DNA of 64,000 nucleotides from Sphingopyxis terrae subsp. terrae NBRC 15098 (GTDB lineage Bacteria > Pseudomonadota > Alphaproteobacteria > Sphingomonadales > Sphingomonadaceae), in the NCBI RefSeq assembly GCF_001610975.1, contig NZ_CP013342.1:1364001-1428000 (forward strand). Direction: 5' to 3'. A program made the translations under genes and the position numbers. Position 1 is the stretch's first letter; every line of letters begins with the position of its first letter. The notes under the pieces were generated by a model, which saw only the letters and a program-made list of their open reading frames with translations, was not told where the DNA came from and did no database searches. Of this stretch, positions 8,719 to 21,659 are shown piece by piece.

Positions 8719-9888
8719 TTATTCCTCCTCGCCCGCGCCCTTGCCGAGTTCGGCCTTGAGCAGGAATGCGTTCTTGGTCGCGACGATCTGGCCCGGCTTC
8801 AGCCCGGCGAGGATTTCGACACGGCCCGCGCTGCGCTGGCCGACGGTCACCTGCTGCGCGCGGAAGCCGTCCTTCGTGCGGACGAACACCACGTCGCGGC
8901 CTTCGAGCGTCTGGAGGGCTTCGTCCGCGATCACGATACGGGCCGGCCCACCGGTTTCGGCGCCGCGGCTCGGAAGCAGCCGCACCCGGACCGCCAAGCC
9001 CGGCTGGAGCGCCCCGGGTACGTCGAGCACGGCGGTTGCCGAGCGCGTGTCGCCCGACAGGCCGGGCGTGACGGCGCGCACGCGGGCATCGATCGTCCGT
9101 CCGTCGGGAAGTTCGATGATCGCACGGTCTCCGGGCGAGAGCCGCTGGGCATCGGCCGGACCGACGGCGGCCTCGATCTGCACCTTGCTGGGATCGGCAA
9201 CGCGGAACAATTCGGTTTCGGGCTGAACGAAGGCGCCAAGGCTGGCGTTCTCGGCCGTGATCCGTCCCGAGATCGGGCTTGCCACGATGACGCTGCTGCC
9301 ATCGCGCGTGACCTGCGCGGCGCTCGCTGCGGCACGCGCGCGCTGCGCTTCGGCCGCGGCGGCCGCGGCTTCGGCTTGCGCCTGCTCATAGTCGACGCGC
9401 GCCGACACCTTCTGGTCGAACAGGGTCTTCTCGCGGTGGAGATTTTTCTGCGCGAGCGTCGAGCGCGCATCGGCGGCAATCCGTTCGGCCGCAATCTGGG
9501 CGGCGTCGCGGCTTTGCACGATCGCGATCGTCTCACCGGCGCTGACCGGATCGCCGAGCCGCTTGAAGAGACGGGTGACCGCGCCGCCCGCGCGGGCGGT
9601 GACGATCGCCTCGCCGCTCGGCGCGGCGGTAACGGTCGCTTGCGAGATGATTTCCGAACCGAGTCCGCCGGCGCCGATCGTCTCGACGCCGATCTCGGCG
9701 GCCTTGATCGCTTCGGGCGTGATGGCGAGGCTGCTCGGAAGGGCTTCGCTCGCCGCTTCCTTTTCGCCTTCGGCAGCCGGCGCGGCGGCCGGGTCGGCGG
9801 TGCAGCGTGCAACGCCGAAGCCCGTGACGGCAGCGAGTATCATGGCGCCCGCGACAGTGCCGAGGAGACGCTTGTCCTTGGTGATCAT
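8719..9888 (-). CDS. czcB: CzcB-family periplasmic adaptor (cassette 1)
   Basis: The 389-residue membrane-fusion protein links the CzcA permease to the CzcC outer-membrane channel. An N-terminal hydrophobic anchor (about 8-27) is followed by an acidic linker, a barrel-sandwich half (EAIVTARAGGAVTRLFKRLG), an Ala-rich alpha-hairpin (about 130-200) and the second lipoyl half (IVASPISGRITAENASLG). Beta-barrel and membrane-proximal domains come after that. No lipobox is seen, unlike the CzcB of cassette 2, and it lacks that protein's His/Glu-rich N-terminal segment. GGAGATAG precedes the ATG. The stop lies 3 nt before the czcA start, which indicates translational coupling. Confidence 0.93.
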   Translation of the reverse strand: MITKDKRLLGTVAGAMILAAVTGFGVARCTADPAAAPAAEGEKEAASEALPSSLAITPEAIKAAEIGVETIGAGGLGSEIISQATVTAAPSGEAIVTARAGGAVTRLFKRLGDPVSAGETIAIVQSRDAAQIAAERIAADARSTLAQKNLHREKTLFDQKVSARVDYEQAQAEAAAAAAEAQRARAAASAAQVTRDGSSVIVASPISGRITAENASLGAFVQPETELFRVADPSKVQIEAAVGPADAQRLSPGDRAIIELPDGRTIDARVRAVTPGLSGDTRSATAVLDVPGALQPGLAVRVRLLPSRGAETGGPARIVIADEALQTLEGRDVVFVRTKDGFRAQQVTVGQRSAGRVEILAGLKPGQIVATKNAFLLKAELGKGAGEEE

Positions 9889-9997
9889 ATTCTATCTCCG
9901 CTGTTGATGCGGTTCGCGCGCCGACCGGCGGCGCACCCCTGTTGACTTGGAAGGACGATGGCGAAGGCGCCTCCGTCCACTGGAAGGCTCGGCGCGC

Positions 9998-11305
9998 TCA
10001 TGGCTGATGATCCGCATCGCCGTCGGCGGCTGCCTGGCGCGATAGGATGGCGCGGGCTTCGGCCCGGGCCTGGCGCGCCGCGATCAGTTCGGCCTGCGTT
10101 GCCGCATAGGCCTGCTGCGCGTCGATATATTCGACGAGCGAGGACTTGCCGGCGCGGTAGCTGAGTTCGGCGAGCCGGACACCTTCGCGCGCCTGCTCGA
10201 TGCCGCTACCCTCAAGCGCCGCGAGGCGGGCCTCTGCGGCTTCGAGTTCGGCCTGCGCATTGGCGATCTCCGCCTGAGCATTGACCACTGCATTCTCGCG
10301 CCGCGCAATGGCGGCGGCGACATCGGATTTGGCTGCCGAGATGTTGCCGCGGTTGCGGTCGAAGACGGGGAGCGGCACGGAAACATTGGCGATCAATGCG
10401 CGATCGCCGGTGTCGCGAAGCTGACGCACCCCGAAGCCGACCGACGGATCGAGCCGGCCATCGGCGCGCTGCCCCTGGAGCCGCGCTTCAGCAATCAGCT
10501 TCTCGGTTTCTGCCAAGCGAACGTCGAGCGTCGCGAGCGAGTCCACCGTCTCCGGTGCCACCCACATATCGCCTTCCATCAACTCGGCAGGCGGGACCGA
10601 GCTTCCAAGGAGCGCCGCGAGCGAACGCCGGGCGGTCCTTTCTTCGGCCTCGGCCGTGCGTAGCTCGGCGGTGGCCTGAACGAGAGCCGCATTGGCGCGG
10701 AACGCACGGAGCGGCGGCTCGTTGCCGGTATCGACCATGGCCTGTGCCACGCGGACGAGTTCGCGGGCACGCGCTTCATTTTCGCGTGCGAGCGCGAGGC
10801 TATCGCGGGCCGCGAGAGCGGTCGCGAACTGGTTGCGGACATCGAGCGCAAGATCTGCGCGTGCAATCTCCAACTTGTACTTCGCGGCCAGAAACTCGGC
10901 GTCGGCGAGCGTCATGCGCGACCGGCGCCGGCCCCCGATATCGAGACGCTGATTGACCGACACGGTCGTTTCGAGACCGTTCAGGCCCGAGTAGGGGCCG
11001 GTGCCTGCGAAATTCTCGACATCGACATTGAGCGTCGGATTGTAGCGATAGCCCGCCTGACGCTGGCGACCGCGAGCGGCCTCCACTTCGGCTTCGGCGG
11101 CAACCACGCGCGGCGAGCGCGCGTCGGCTTCCTCCATCGCCTGCGCGAGGGACAATCGAGCGGGAAGCGGGCCGGTACGCACGGCCTCGCCTGCGGAAGA
11201 AGGCGGTCCCACCAGCTCCGTCGCTGCCGACTGGGCAGCGGCGGGCGCGGAATTTGAGCCTGCAACGAGCGCCACGAGACTCGCGGCGACAACTATGGAT
11301 TTCAT
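9998..11305 (-). CDS. czcC: CzcC-family outer-membrane efflux channel (cassette 1)
   Basis: The 435-residue product is a TolC-fold outer-membrane factor. A Sec signal (MKSIVVAASLVALVAGSNS, cleaved near AAAQS) is followed by two OEP repeats with long coiled helices, for example ARSPRVVAAEAEVEAARGRQ and RLAALEGSGIEQAREGVRLA. The segment RQAGYRYNPTLNVDVENFAG is typical of the CzcC branch. It is the first pump gene after the small Cys/His-rich gene and is separated from czcB by 109 nt. AGGAG stands about ten bases before the ATG. Function with the adjacent czcBA is inferred from gene order, which is the standard czcCBA arrangement. Confidence 0.92.
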   Translation of the reverse strand: MKSIVVAASLVALVAGSNSAPAAAQSAATELVGPPSSAGEAVRTGPLPARLSLAQAMEEADARSPRVVAAEAEVEAARGRQRQAGYRYNPTLNVDVENFAGTGPYSGLNGLETTVSVNQRLDIGGRRRSRMTLADAEFLAAKYKLEIARADLALDVRNQFATALAARDSLALARENEARARELVRVAQAMVDTGNEPPLRAFRANAALVQATAELRTAEAEERTARRSLAALLGSSVPPAELMEGDMWVAPETVDSLATLDVRLAETEKLIAEARLQGQRADGRLDPSVGFGVRQLRDTGDRALIANVSVPLPVFDRNRGNISAAKSDVAAAIARRENAVVNAQAEIANAQAELEAAEARLAALEGSGIEQAREGVRLAELSYRAGKSSLVEYIDAQQAYAATQAELIAARQARAEARAILSRQAAADGDADHQP

Positions 11306-11370
11306 GAAAAGGAGACTCCTGACGTTTCCAGGGAGAAGCGCACGCGAAGGGCACGCGCAGACCTAGAGCG

Positions 11371-11733
11371 TCAGGCGATTGGAGGGCGGAACGTCCCGAT
11401 ATAGGCGACGGGCGGCAAGGCGGCCGTCAGGATGCGCGTATGCGCTTCAGGGGCAGGCGTTTCGGTCGCTGCCGACAGCGATTCCGCCGGGACGCCCGAA
11501 TGGTGACCGTGGCAGCCATGAGCGGCGGCAGGCACCTGCTGCTTTTCGCCGGGAGAGGATTTTTTCTTGTCGACTTCGGCGCCTTCGATCGCCGGTGCGG
11601 GAACGCAGCCGGCTTCGATCACAGCAACGAAAAGGCTCGCCTCGGCCCGATCCTCGGTCGCATGTGCGAGCGACCCCGCAACCGTTCCGGATGCAAGGAG
11701 AAGGGTCAGGAGGAAGAGGATCACCCGTCGCAT
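11371..11733 (-). CDS. Small secreted Cys/His-rich protein heading czc cassette 1
   Basis: The 120-residue product has a clear signal peptide (MRRVILFLLTLLLASGTVAG) and a mature part with the metal-ligand cluster HGCHGHH near residues 73-79, plus one more Cys (43). It starts the minus-strand metal unit and precedes czcC by 65 nt. Size, export and position resemble CzcI-type periplasmic proteins, but no firm homology can be claimed by eye. AGGGGCC stands before the ATG. A periplasmic metal buffer or sensor for the pump is the likeliest role. Confidence 0.7.
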   Translation of the reverse strand: MRRVILFLLTLLLASGTVAGSLAHATEDRAEASLFVAVIEAGCVPAPAIEGAEVDKKKSSPGEKQQVPAAAHGCHGHHSGVPAESLSAATETPAPEAHTRILTAALPPVAYIGTFRPPIA

Positions 11734-12149
11734 TGAAACCGGCCCCTAGCATCGAAACGGCGCGGTGAAAAGTAGAAGATTTTCAATCAACTTCGGCGGC
11801 ACTCTTCGAACCCCCGAACCGGCTCCGTAATTTTATCTCATGGAGGTAAGAGAGCAGTGCACCTTGCCCCTCTATAGTTGCAGATGCGCCTCAAGAAACA
11901 GGATATCGGCCGAACAATCACGCGTTAAGCACAATAATTCTACAATTGTCTTTCACTCTTATTTCTATCGCTTCGCTATTGGCCCCCGCCTCCTTTGTTC
12001 GGGACGACATTCGAGCGATATGCTTCCCGTGAGACGAGGGGGTAAATCGGACGCAGAGCGGCACAGCGTCCTGCCGGAACATCAGGGCTTGACCCTGTAT
12101 CTACTACAGGGTGCAAGAGCCTGCCCTGCACAAAAAAGGGGGAAAGAGG
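11734..12149. other. Divergent control region between the two czc cassettes (416 bp)
   Basis: No gene is supported here. It separates the start of the minus-strand unit (11733) from the plus-strand unit (12150) and is visibly more AT-rich in parts (around 11920-11970) than its surroundings. It holds the MerR-type promoter at 12089-12119. On the minus-strand side, 11767-11784 contains GAAAA-N8-TTTTC, a possible operator just upstream of the small Cys/His-rich gene. The plus-strand segment at 11864-11885 has a degenerate half-site only. Confidence 0.7.
12089..12119 (+). promoter_or_regulatory. MerR-family type promoter and operator for czc cassette 2
   Basis: A -35 element TTGACC (12089-12094) is followed by a 19-bp spacer and a -10-like CAAGAG (12114-12119). 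The spacer contains the perfect dyad ACCCTGTA-N5-TACAGGGT (12092-12112). The overlong spacer with a central dyad is the hallmark of promoters untwisted by MerR-family metal sensors such as ZntR, CadR and PbrR. The first downstream gene starts at 12150. No merR-type gene occurs in the window, so the regulator must be encoded elsewhere. Confidence 0.85.
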
Positions 12150-12554
12150 ATGGTGCCGCCGACAGTAAATCCCGTGAGCATGGCCGTCATCGAGCCGCTG
12201 CTGCGCGAGCAATATCGCCTGTTTTGCGAATCACGCCGAATCGGAGATGAAGCCGCTGCGTGGCAGGCGCTGGAATGGGAACATATATTGAGCCAGCCCT
12301 ATATGGGCGCGCATCTCGCCTCCCACTGGCACATGTTTCGCTATGCGATCGAGCTCGGCGATGCCCGTGAAGCTACCGGTCAGGCAATGCGGTTCCTGCT
12401 CGTCCCGCTCGGTTCGCTGACCGGCCGCCTCCCCGCAGGGAATAATGGTCGCGCGCGGGTGAGCGCCTTCGAGCCGATGCCGATGCCGCAGGCCCTCGAA
12501 GCGCTGATCGAAACGGCCCGGTCGACGGAGAGCCGCGCTGCGCGAACCGATTGA
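12150..12554 (+). CDS. DUF3703 family protein
   Basis: The 134-residue product matches DUF3703, a family of small soluble proteins repeatedly found in metal-resistance clusters. Recognisable parts are REQYRLFCESRRIGDEAAAW, WEHILSQPYMGAHLASHWHM with several His residues, and the C-terminal PAGNNGRARVSAFEPMPMP. The ATG at 12150 is chosen because AAGGGGG lies about seven bases upstream and it is the first start after the MerR-type promoter. There is no signal peptide, so it should be cytoplasmic. Its biochemical function is not known; the conserved His residues suggest metal binding. Confidence 0.82.
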   Translation: MVPPTVNPVSMAVIEPLLREQYRLFCESRRIGDEAAAWQALEWEHILSQPYMGAHLASHWHMFRYAIELGDAREATGQAMRFLLVPLGSLTGRLPAGNNGRARVSAFEPMPMPQALEALIETARSTESRAARTD

Positions 12555-12603
12555 TCCGGTTTTGGACTTCCGGAACGGGTCATTCGCTGTTAGGGGCGCG
12601 ACC

Positions 12604-12942
12604 ATGTCCGGCGCTACCCTTCGCCTGTTGCTTGTGTTCATCCTGCTGCTCAGCGGGCTCCACAATGCTGCGCCGGCGATGGCGGGCATGACGCACCATG
12701 CGACGGATTCGCATCTTTCGCACCATGTCGAGCCGGGCCATGCGTCGGACAAGGACACGCAAAAAGGTCAGCAGGACGCCGACCTCCACGGCAGTCACCA
12801 TAATTGCCCGGTCGCATCCGATCAGGCCCTTTCGGGTCATGACGATCTGTCCTGTTTTTCCGGCGGCCTGCACTTTGCGTTGCCCGCGACGCGCCTCGCT
12901 TCGCGCGCGCTCGCACCGCCCCTGAACCCTCCCCTCGCCTGA
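12604..12942 (+). CDS. Small secreted His-rich protein in czc cassette 2
   Basis: The 112-residue product has a signal peptide (LRLLLVFILLLSGLHNAAPA) and a mature region with many His residues in pairs (THH, SHH, GSHHNCP) and two Cys. It sits between the DUF3703 gene and czcC. The ATG at 12604 has AGGGGCG upstream; the reading frame extends 14 codons further but without a good site. It is likely a periplasmic metal-binding protein, the counterpart of the Cys/His-rich protein in the opposite cassette. Only composition and position support this. Confidence 0.7.
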   Translation: MSGATLRLLLVFILLLSGLHNAAPAMAGMTHHATDSHLSHHVEPGHASDKDTQKGQQDADLHGSHHNCPVASDQALSGHDDLSCFSGGLHFALPATRLASRALAPPLNPPLA

Positions 12943-13007
12943 ACGCCGCCTGCCGCGCGGCCCCTTTTCGGCCTGCGCTCAGTCGAATCGTTCAGGAGTG
13001 ATCATTC

Positions 13008-14239
13008 ATGCATATCCATATGCGCGCCGCCCTGTTGGCCGGGGCTGCGCTGCTGGCGGGGTCCGTTTGGGCCCAGCCGCTAACGCTCGACCAGGCGGTC
13101 GAGCGGGCCATCGCTGCATCGCCCGAGCTTAGAGCGGGCGAAGCGGGGGTCGACGCCGCGCGCGCCGACCAGCTGCAAGCCCGCGTCCGTCCCAATCCGA
13201 CCGTGTCGGTCGACATGGACAATGGCGTCGGGACGGGCGGCTATGGCCTGTTCCGGCAATCGGAACTCACCGTCACCTATTCGCAGCCGCTCGAACGCGG
13301 GGGCAAGCGCGAGGCGCGAATGGCGCTTGCCGAGCGCGGTGTCGTTCTCGCCGAGGCGCAGTGGCGGCTCGTCCGGCTCGACATCGCCCAGGAAGTGCAG
13401 CGCGCCTATATCGACGTCCAGATCGCCGAGCAGATGGTCTGGATCGCAGAGGATCGCGTCAAACTTGAAAAGGAGATGCGGACCGAAGCGATCAGGCGCG
13501 TGCGCGGCTACAAGGATCCGCTCTTCGTCGAGACGCGCGCCGATGCCCGCATTCTCGAAGCCGAACTGGCCCTGAAGGAAGCCCAGGCGAAGCGGCAGTC
13601 CGCACGCGCATTGCTCACCTCCTTCTGGGGCGGCACGCCTGACAGCCTCGTTATCGCCGAGGGGATCGAGAAACCCGATCCGCGCGATCCGCCGCTCGCC
13701 GAAGCCGACGCGGCGGTCTTCGACGCCGCCGTCGACCGGGCCCGCGCGCAGGTCGTCGTCGAGCAGAGCCGTGCGCACCAAGACTATACGGTCTCGGGCG
13801 GCACGCGCTTTCTTCGCGAGACCAATGATGTCGCCGTTCTTGGCGGCATCTCGATCCCGCTCGGACGGTTCGACCGCAACCAGGGCAATATCGCCCGGGC
13901 GCAGGCCGAACGGCGGCAGCTCGAGTTCCAATCCGAAGCGAGCCGGCTCGAGCGGCTGCGGCGCCTCGCGTCGCTGCGCGCCGATGCCGACGCCGCACGC
14001 GTCCGGGCCGAGGGCATCATGAACGACGTCTATCCCAAGGCGGTGAAGACGCTCGGCCAGGTGCGCGAAGGCTATGCCCGCGGCGGGTTCCTGTTCGCCG
14101 ACGTACAGGATGCCGCCGACGTCATCATCCAGATCCAGGGTCAGTGGGCCGAGGCCATGACACGCTACCGCGATTTGCTCGCGGAGATCGATCGCCTGAC
14201 CGGCCGCTTCGATGCGGCTCCCCTTGCGGAGAATATTCC

Positions 14240-14243
<4 letters not shown>
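13008..14243 (+). CDS. czcC: CzcC-family outer-membrane efflux channel (cassette 2)
   Basis: The 411-residue TolC-fold protein has a signal peptide (MHIHMRAALLAGAALLAGS, cleaved near VWAQ) and two OEP repeats starting PLTLDQAVERAIAASPELRA. The segment VRPNPTVSVDMDNGVGTGG is typical of CzcC proteins. AGGAGTG precedes the ATG by about seven bases. Its stop overlaps the czcB start in an ATGA arrangement (14240-14243), so the two are translationally coupled. It is clearly paralogous to, but distinct from, the CzcC of cassette 1, being 24 residues shorter and divergent in the N-terminal part. Confidence 0.92.
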
Positions 14244-18681
<4,438 letters not shown>

Positions 18682-18739
18682 GACACTCCCGGATGGCCGC
18701 CATTCCCCCCTGTCGGCGGCAACCGAGAGTGCTGACTGG

Positions 18740-18770
18740 GGCGGAACCCAAGCGGGTTCCGCCTCCTTTT
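18740..18770 (+). terminator. Rho-independent terminator after czc cassette 2
   Basis: A perfect 10-bp stem GGCGGAACCC / GGGTTCCGCC with a 4-nt loop (AAGC) is followed by TCCTTTT. It lies 58 nt after the czcA stop and 28 nt before the cation transporter start, so the latter is either weakly read through or has its own start site. Confidence 0.85.
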
Positions 18771-18798
18771 AGGGATGGTGAGGATTGAGGAGCTTGCA

Positions 18799-19395
18799 AT
18801 GAATGAAAAAGCATCCGGGAGCGAACGCGAAAAGCGAACGCTCCAGATCGTTCTCGTCCTGAACTCGGCTATCGCGATCGCCTTCCTCGTAACCGGCGGG
18901 CTCGGCGATTCGAGCGCGCTCATCGCCAATGGGCTCGACAATCTGTCCGACGCCGCGGTCTATGCCTTGAGCCTCGTTGCGCTCAGCCACGGCCTGAAAT
19001 GGAAAACCCGTGCTGCCACGGCATCGGGTGTCATGCTGCTGGTCTTCGCGGCCGGCGTCCTGTTCGATGTAGGACGGCGCTATTTCGAAGGCAGCGAACC
19101 GATCGGTCCGACAATGATGATCATGTCGGCCGTCGCTGCGGTGGTGAACTATGCTTGTCTGAAGCTCTTGCAGCGCATTCAGGATCCGGACGTCAACCTC
19201 AGAGCCGCGACAACCTTCAGCTACAACGACTTCATCTCGAACGGCGGCATCCTGATCGCGGGTGTCCTCGTCTGGTGGCTCGGTACGAACTGGCCGGACC
19301 TTCTGGTTGGATTTGCGACTGCGCTGATCGCGATCAAGGGCGGCATCGAAATCCTTCGCGACGCCCGCCAAGAGGCCAAACAGCAGAAAGATTAG
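18799..19395 (+). CDS. Cation diffusion facilitator-like transporter, short and with atypical metal sites
   Basis: The 198-residue product has six hydrophobic segments and the CDF pattern ANGLDNLSDA in the second and FSYNDFISNGG in the fifth. Typical CDF zinc exporters have HxxxD in both places. Here TM2 has DxxxD, and the position four before the TM5 Asp is Phe, so the canonical tetrahedral site is altered. The long cytoplasmic C-terminal domain is also missing, since the chain ends shortly after TM6. The ATG at 18799 has GAGGAG nine bases upstream. It follows the efflux cassette and probably belongs to the metal-resistance set, but its ion may not be zinc. Confidence 0.8.
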   Translation: MNEKASGSEREKRTLQIVLVLNSAIAIAFLVTGGLGDSSALIANGLDNLSDAAVYALSLVALSHGLKWKTRAATASGVMLLVFAAGVLFDVGRRYFEGSEPIGPTMMIMSAVAAVVNYACLKLLQRIQDPDVNLRAATTFSYNDFISNGGILIAGVLVWWLGTNWPDLLVGFATALIAIKGGIEILRDARQEAKQQKD

Positions 19396-19590
19396 AGCAT
19401 GTGAGGCGTGTCGGATCGGCGGAAGAATGTTCGGACCTCTGCGAACAACGTCGCCGATCCTGCCCTAGAGGCACCCGACAGCTCGCTCCCATCATATTAC
19501 GTCCTTATTACGCGAGGCAAAAATCGAGCCCACGTAACGACGCGTATTACGCCGCCATTCGGCGTAAGTGTCTGAAATTGTTAGGAAAAC
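19396..19590. other. Junction between metal block and tRNA-Gly with repeated TATTACG
   Basis: No gene is supported. Three copies of TATTACG occur at 19495-19501, 19506-19512 and 19545-19551. This segment borders the encoded CCA end of the tRNA-Gly gene. It could hold an old recombination junction or simply be the tRNA downstream region; no integrase gene or clear direct repeat of the tRNA 3' end is visible. Confidence 0.4.
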
Positions 19591-19665
19591 TGGAGCGGGC
19601 GAAGGGATTCGAACCCTCGACCCCAACCTTGGCAAGGTTGTGCTCTACCCCTGAGCTACGCCCGC
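19591..19665 (-). tRNA. tRNA-Gly (anticodon GCC)
   Basis: Read on the minus strand the sequence starts GCGGGCGTAGCTCAG and folds into a standard cloverleaf. The acceptor stem is GCGGGCG with CGCCCGC, the anticodon loop is TTGCCAA giving GCC, the T arm contains GGTTCGAATCC, and a CCA end is encoded (19591-19593). It reads Gly codons GGC and GGU. Its 3' end faces the heavy-metal block. Confidence 0.96.
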
Positions 19666-19884
19666 TCTGGCGGCTGGCGACCGGTGGGTGCCAGCGGGTG
19701 AGGCGGGCGATTAGCACCGGCTTTTGGAGTCGGCAAGCCCCCCCTTGTACTTTTCTTAGAGGGGCCGGGCGAAGGGTTGGCATCCGGCGTATAATTCCCA
19801 CATAACGCGGCGAGGAGATTCTTTTCGCGTCGGCACGGGGCCATTGCAGCCCGCCACCATGGCGCGAAACAACCGGCAAGGAGC

Positions 19885-20802
19885 ATGAGCGTGGCGACAT
19901 TGGGGCTGAACCCGCAGGAAAAGGAAGCCGTCGAAGCCTTCCGCCGCGACGTCGTCGAACCGTCGATGACGAAGCTCGTCATCCTCGATTTCTGGGCCGA
20001 ATGGTGCGGGCCGTGCAAGCAGCTCGCCCCCGTGCTCGAAAAGGTCGCCGCCGATTACGCCGACAAGGGCGTGGTGCTGGCGAAGGTCGACGTCGATACG
20101 AACGGTTTCATCGCGAGCCAGTTTCAGGTCCAGTCGATCCCGACCGTTTATGCGATCTTCCAAGGCCAGCCGGTCGCCAACCTGACAAACGCGCGCAGCG
20201 AAAGCCAGCTCAAGTCGATGCTCGACCAGCTGCTCGCTCAATTGCCGGTCGAAAGCGACGCCGGAGCACGCGCGGTCGAGATCGCCCCGCTGCTCGAAAT
20301 GGGCGAATCGGTTCTGGCCGAAGGCGACGGCCCGCGCGCGGTCGGCATTTTTTCGCAGGTCGCCGAAATGGCGCCCGACAGCGCCGCCGCGCACAGCGGG
20401 CTGATCCGCGCGCTGCTCGCCGCAGGCGATAGCGAAGGTGCGGCGCTGGCGCTGGCCGCCGTCCCCGCCGACATTGCGGGCGATCCCGCGATCGCGCAGG
20501 CGAAAAGCGCGCTCGAACTCGCCGCAGATGCGCCCGACGCCGGCGAACTCGCGGCGCTGGAAGCCGCGACCGCCGCCCATCCCGACGACCATCAGGCGCG
20601 CTTTGATCTTGCCGTGGCGCAAATCGGCGCGGGACAGCGCGATGCCGCCGCCGACAATCTGCTCTACATCGTCGCCGCCGACCGCGAATGGAACGACGGG
20701 GCAGCGCGCGCGAAGCTGCTGTCGCTGTTCGAAGCGGTGGGGCTGGAAGATCCGTGGGTCGCCGCCCAGCGCCGCCGCCTGTCACTGATCCTGTTCGGCT
20801 GA
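19885..20802 (+). CDS. Thioredoxin-TPR fusion protein (CnoX/YbbN type)
   Basis: The 305-residue cytoplasmic protein has an N-terminal thioredoxin domain (about 10-120) with the active site WCGPC (Cys41, Cys44) and the cis-Pro segment QSIPTVYAIF. A C-terminal region of TPR-like helices (about 140-300) rich in Ala and Asp follows. This is the architecture of CnoX/YbbN, a chaperone-linked redox protein that protects clients during oxidative stress; E. coli YbbN has lost the second Cys, whereas here both are present. AAGGAG stands just before the ATG. Its stop overlaps the next start (TGATG), so it is co-translated with the LON-domain gene. Confidence 0.9.
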   Translation: MSVATLGLNPQEKEAVEAFRRDVVEPSMTKLVILDFWAEWCGPCKQLAPVLEKVAADYADKGVVLAKVDVDTNGFIASQFQVQSIPTVYAIFQGQPVANLTNARSESQLKSMLDQLLAQLPVESDAGARAVEIAPLLEMGESVLAEGDGPRAVGIFSQVAEMAPDSAAAHSGLIRALLAAGDSEGAALALAAVPADIAGDPAIAQAKSALELAADAPDAGELAALEAATAAHPDDHQARFDLAVAQIGAGQRDAAADNLLYIVAADREWNDGAARAKLLSLFEAVGLEDPWVAAQRRRLSLILFG

Positions 20803-21452
20803 TGTCGACCGACGCGCCCCTGACCATTCAGCGGATCGCGATTTTTCCGCTGCCCGGGGCGGTGCTGTTTCCGGGACTGCACCTGCCGCTCCACATTTTC
20901 GAGCCGCGCTACAAGGCGATGGTGCAGGAAGTGCTGGCGCGCGACCGCCAGATCGGGATGATCCAGCCGCGCCAGATCCCGGGCGAGGAGGATCGCGAGC
21001 CCCCCGCGCTTTACGATGTCGGCTGCGTCGGGCGCATCATCGACGTCGAGGCGCTCGCCGAGGGTCGGTTCAACATCGTCCTGGAAGGCGTCGCGCGCTT
21101 TCGCGTCCGCCGCGAGCTCGACGTCACGACACCCTTTCGCCAGGTTGAGGCCGAAATAGAGGCCGAGGTCGAGGATGAAGCAGCGCTGTCGAGCATCGAG
21201 CGCGCGAGCCTTGAGCGCGAGGCGAAACGCTTTGCCGAGCGGCAGGGCTATGTCGTCGACTGGGCTTCGGTCGGTCAGCTCGACGACGAAACACTGGTGA
21301 ACGGCATCGCGCAGGTCGCACCGTTCGACGCTGCGGCCAAGCAGGCGCTGCTTGAAACCTCTCCGCTCGAAACGCGCGCCGAACTGGTGATTCAGTTGAT
21401 GCAGTTTTTCGGCCGCTTCGACGGCGACGACGGACGCGCGACGCTGCAGTAG
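20802..21452 (+). CDS. LON peptidase substrate-binding domain protein
   Basis: The 216-residue protein consists of the N-terminal substrate-recognition domain of Lon proteases without ATPase or peptidase parts. Diagnostic segments are IFPLPGAVLFPGLHLPLHIF, PRYKAMVQEVLARD, VGCVGRIIDVEALAEGRFNI and a helical C-terminus. The start is the ATG that shares one base with the stop of the thioredoxin gene. Stand-alone LON-domain proteins are common in alphaproteobacteria next to this thioredoxin; their client is unknown. Confidence 0.9.
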   Translation: MSTDAPLTIQRIAIFPLPGAVLFPGLHLPLHIFEPRYKAMVQEVLARDRQIGMIQPRQIPGEEDREPPALYDVGCVGRIIDVEALAEGRFNIVLEGVARFRVRRELDVTTPFRQVEAEIEAEVEDEAALSSIERASLEREAKRFAERQGYVVDWASVGQLDDETLVNGIAQVAPFDAAAKQALLETSPLETRAELVIQLMQFFGRFDGDDGRATLQ

Positions 21453-21659
21453 AGCGTTAGTGCGGCGAGCGCCAGCGACGCGCAAAGGCACGATCGATCC
21501 GCGCCCGCGCACCCGGCGTCACCTCTGCCGCGGTGTGCGCCGTGCCTCGATCCTGTCCGACATCTTATGTCCCCTGTTCCCCGCGGCAAAATGGCCGCGC
21601 AGGATCAGGCTATGCCGCAATGGTTAGCGCGGTCGCACGGGGCGCCCAAGCAGGACTAG

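Noticed and set aside
11864-11888. Second MerR-like promoter (TTGCCC with CTCTATAG) in the czc control region
   Set aside because: Only one half of the dyad is recognisable and the right arm does not match, so it is not called.
21453-21659. Possible small gene between the LON-domain gene and the UbiH-type gene
   Set aside because: Frames on both strands are short or continue as shadows, and none has a ribosome site or recognisable sequence.
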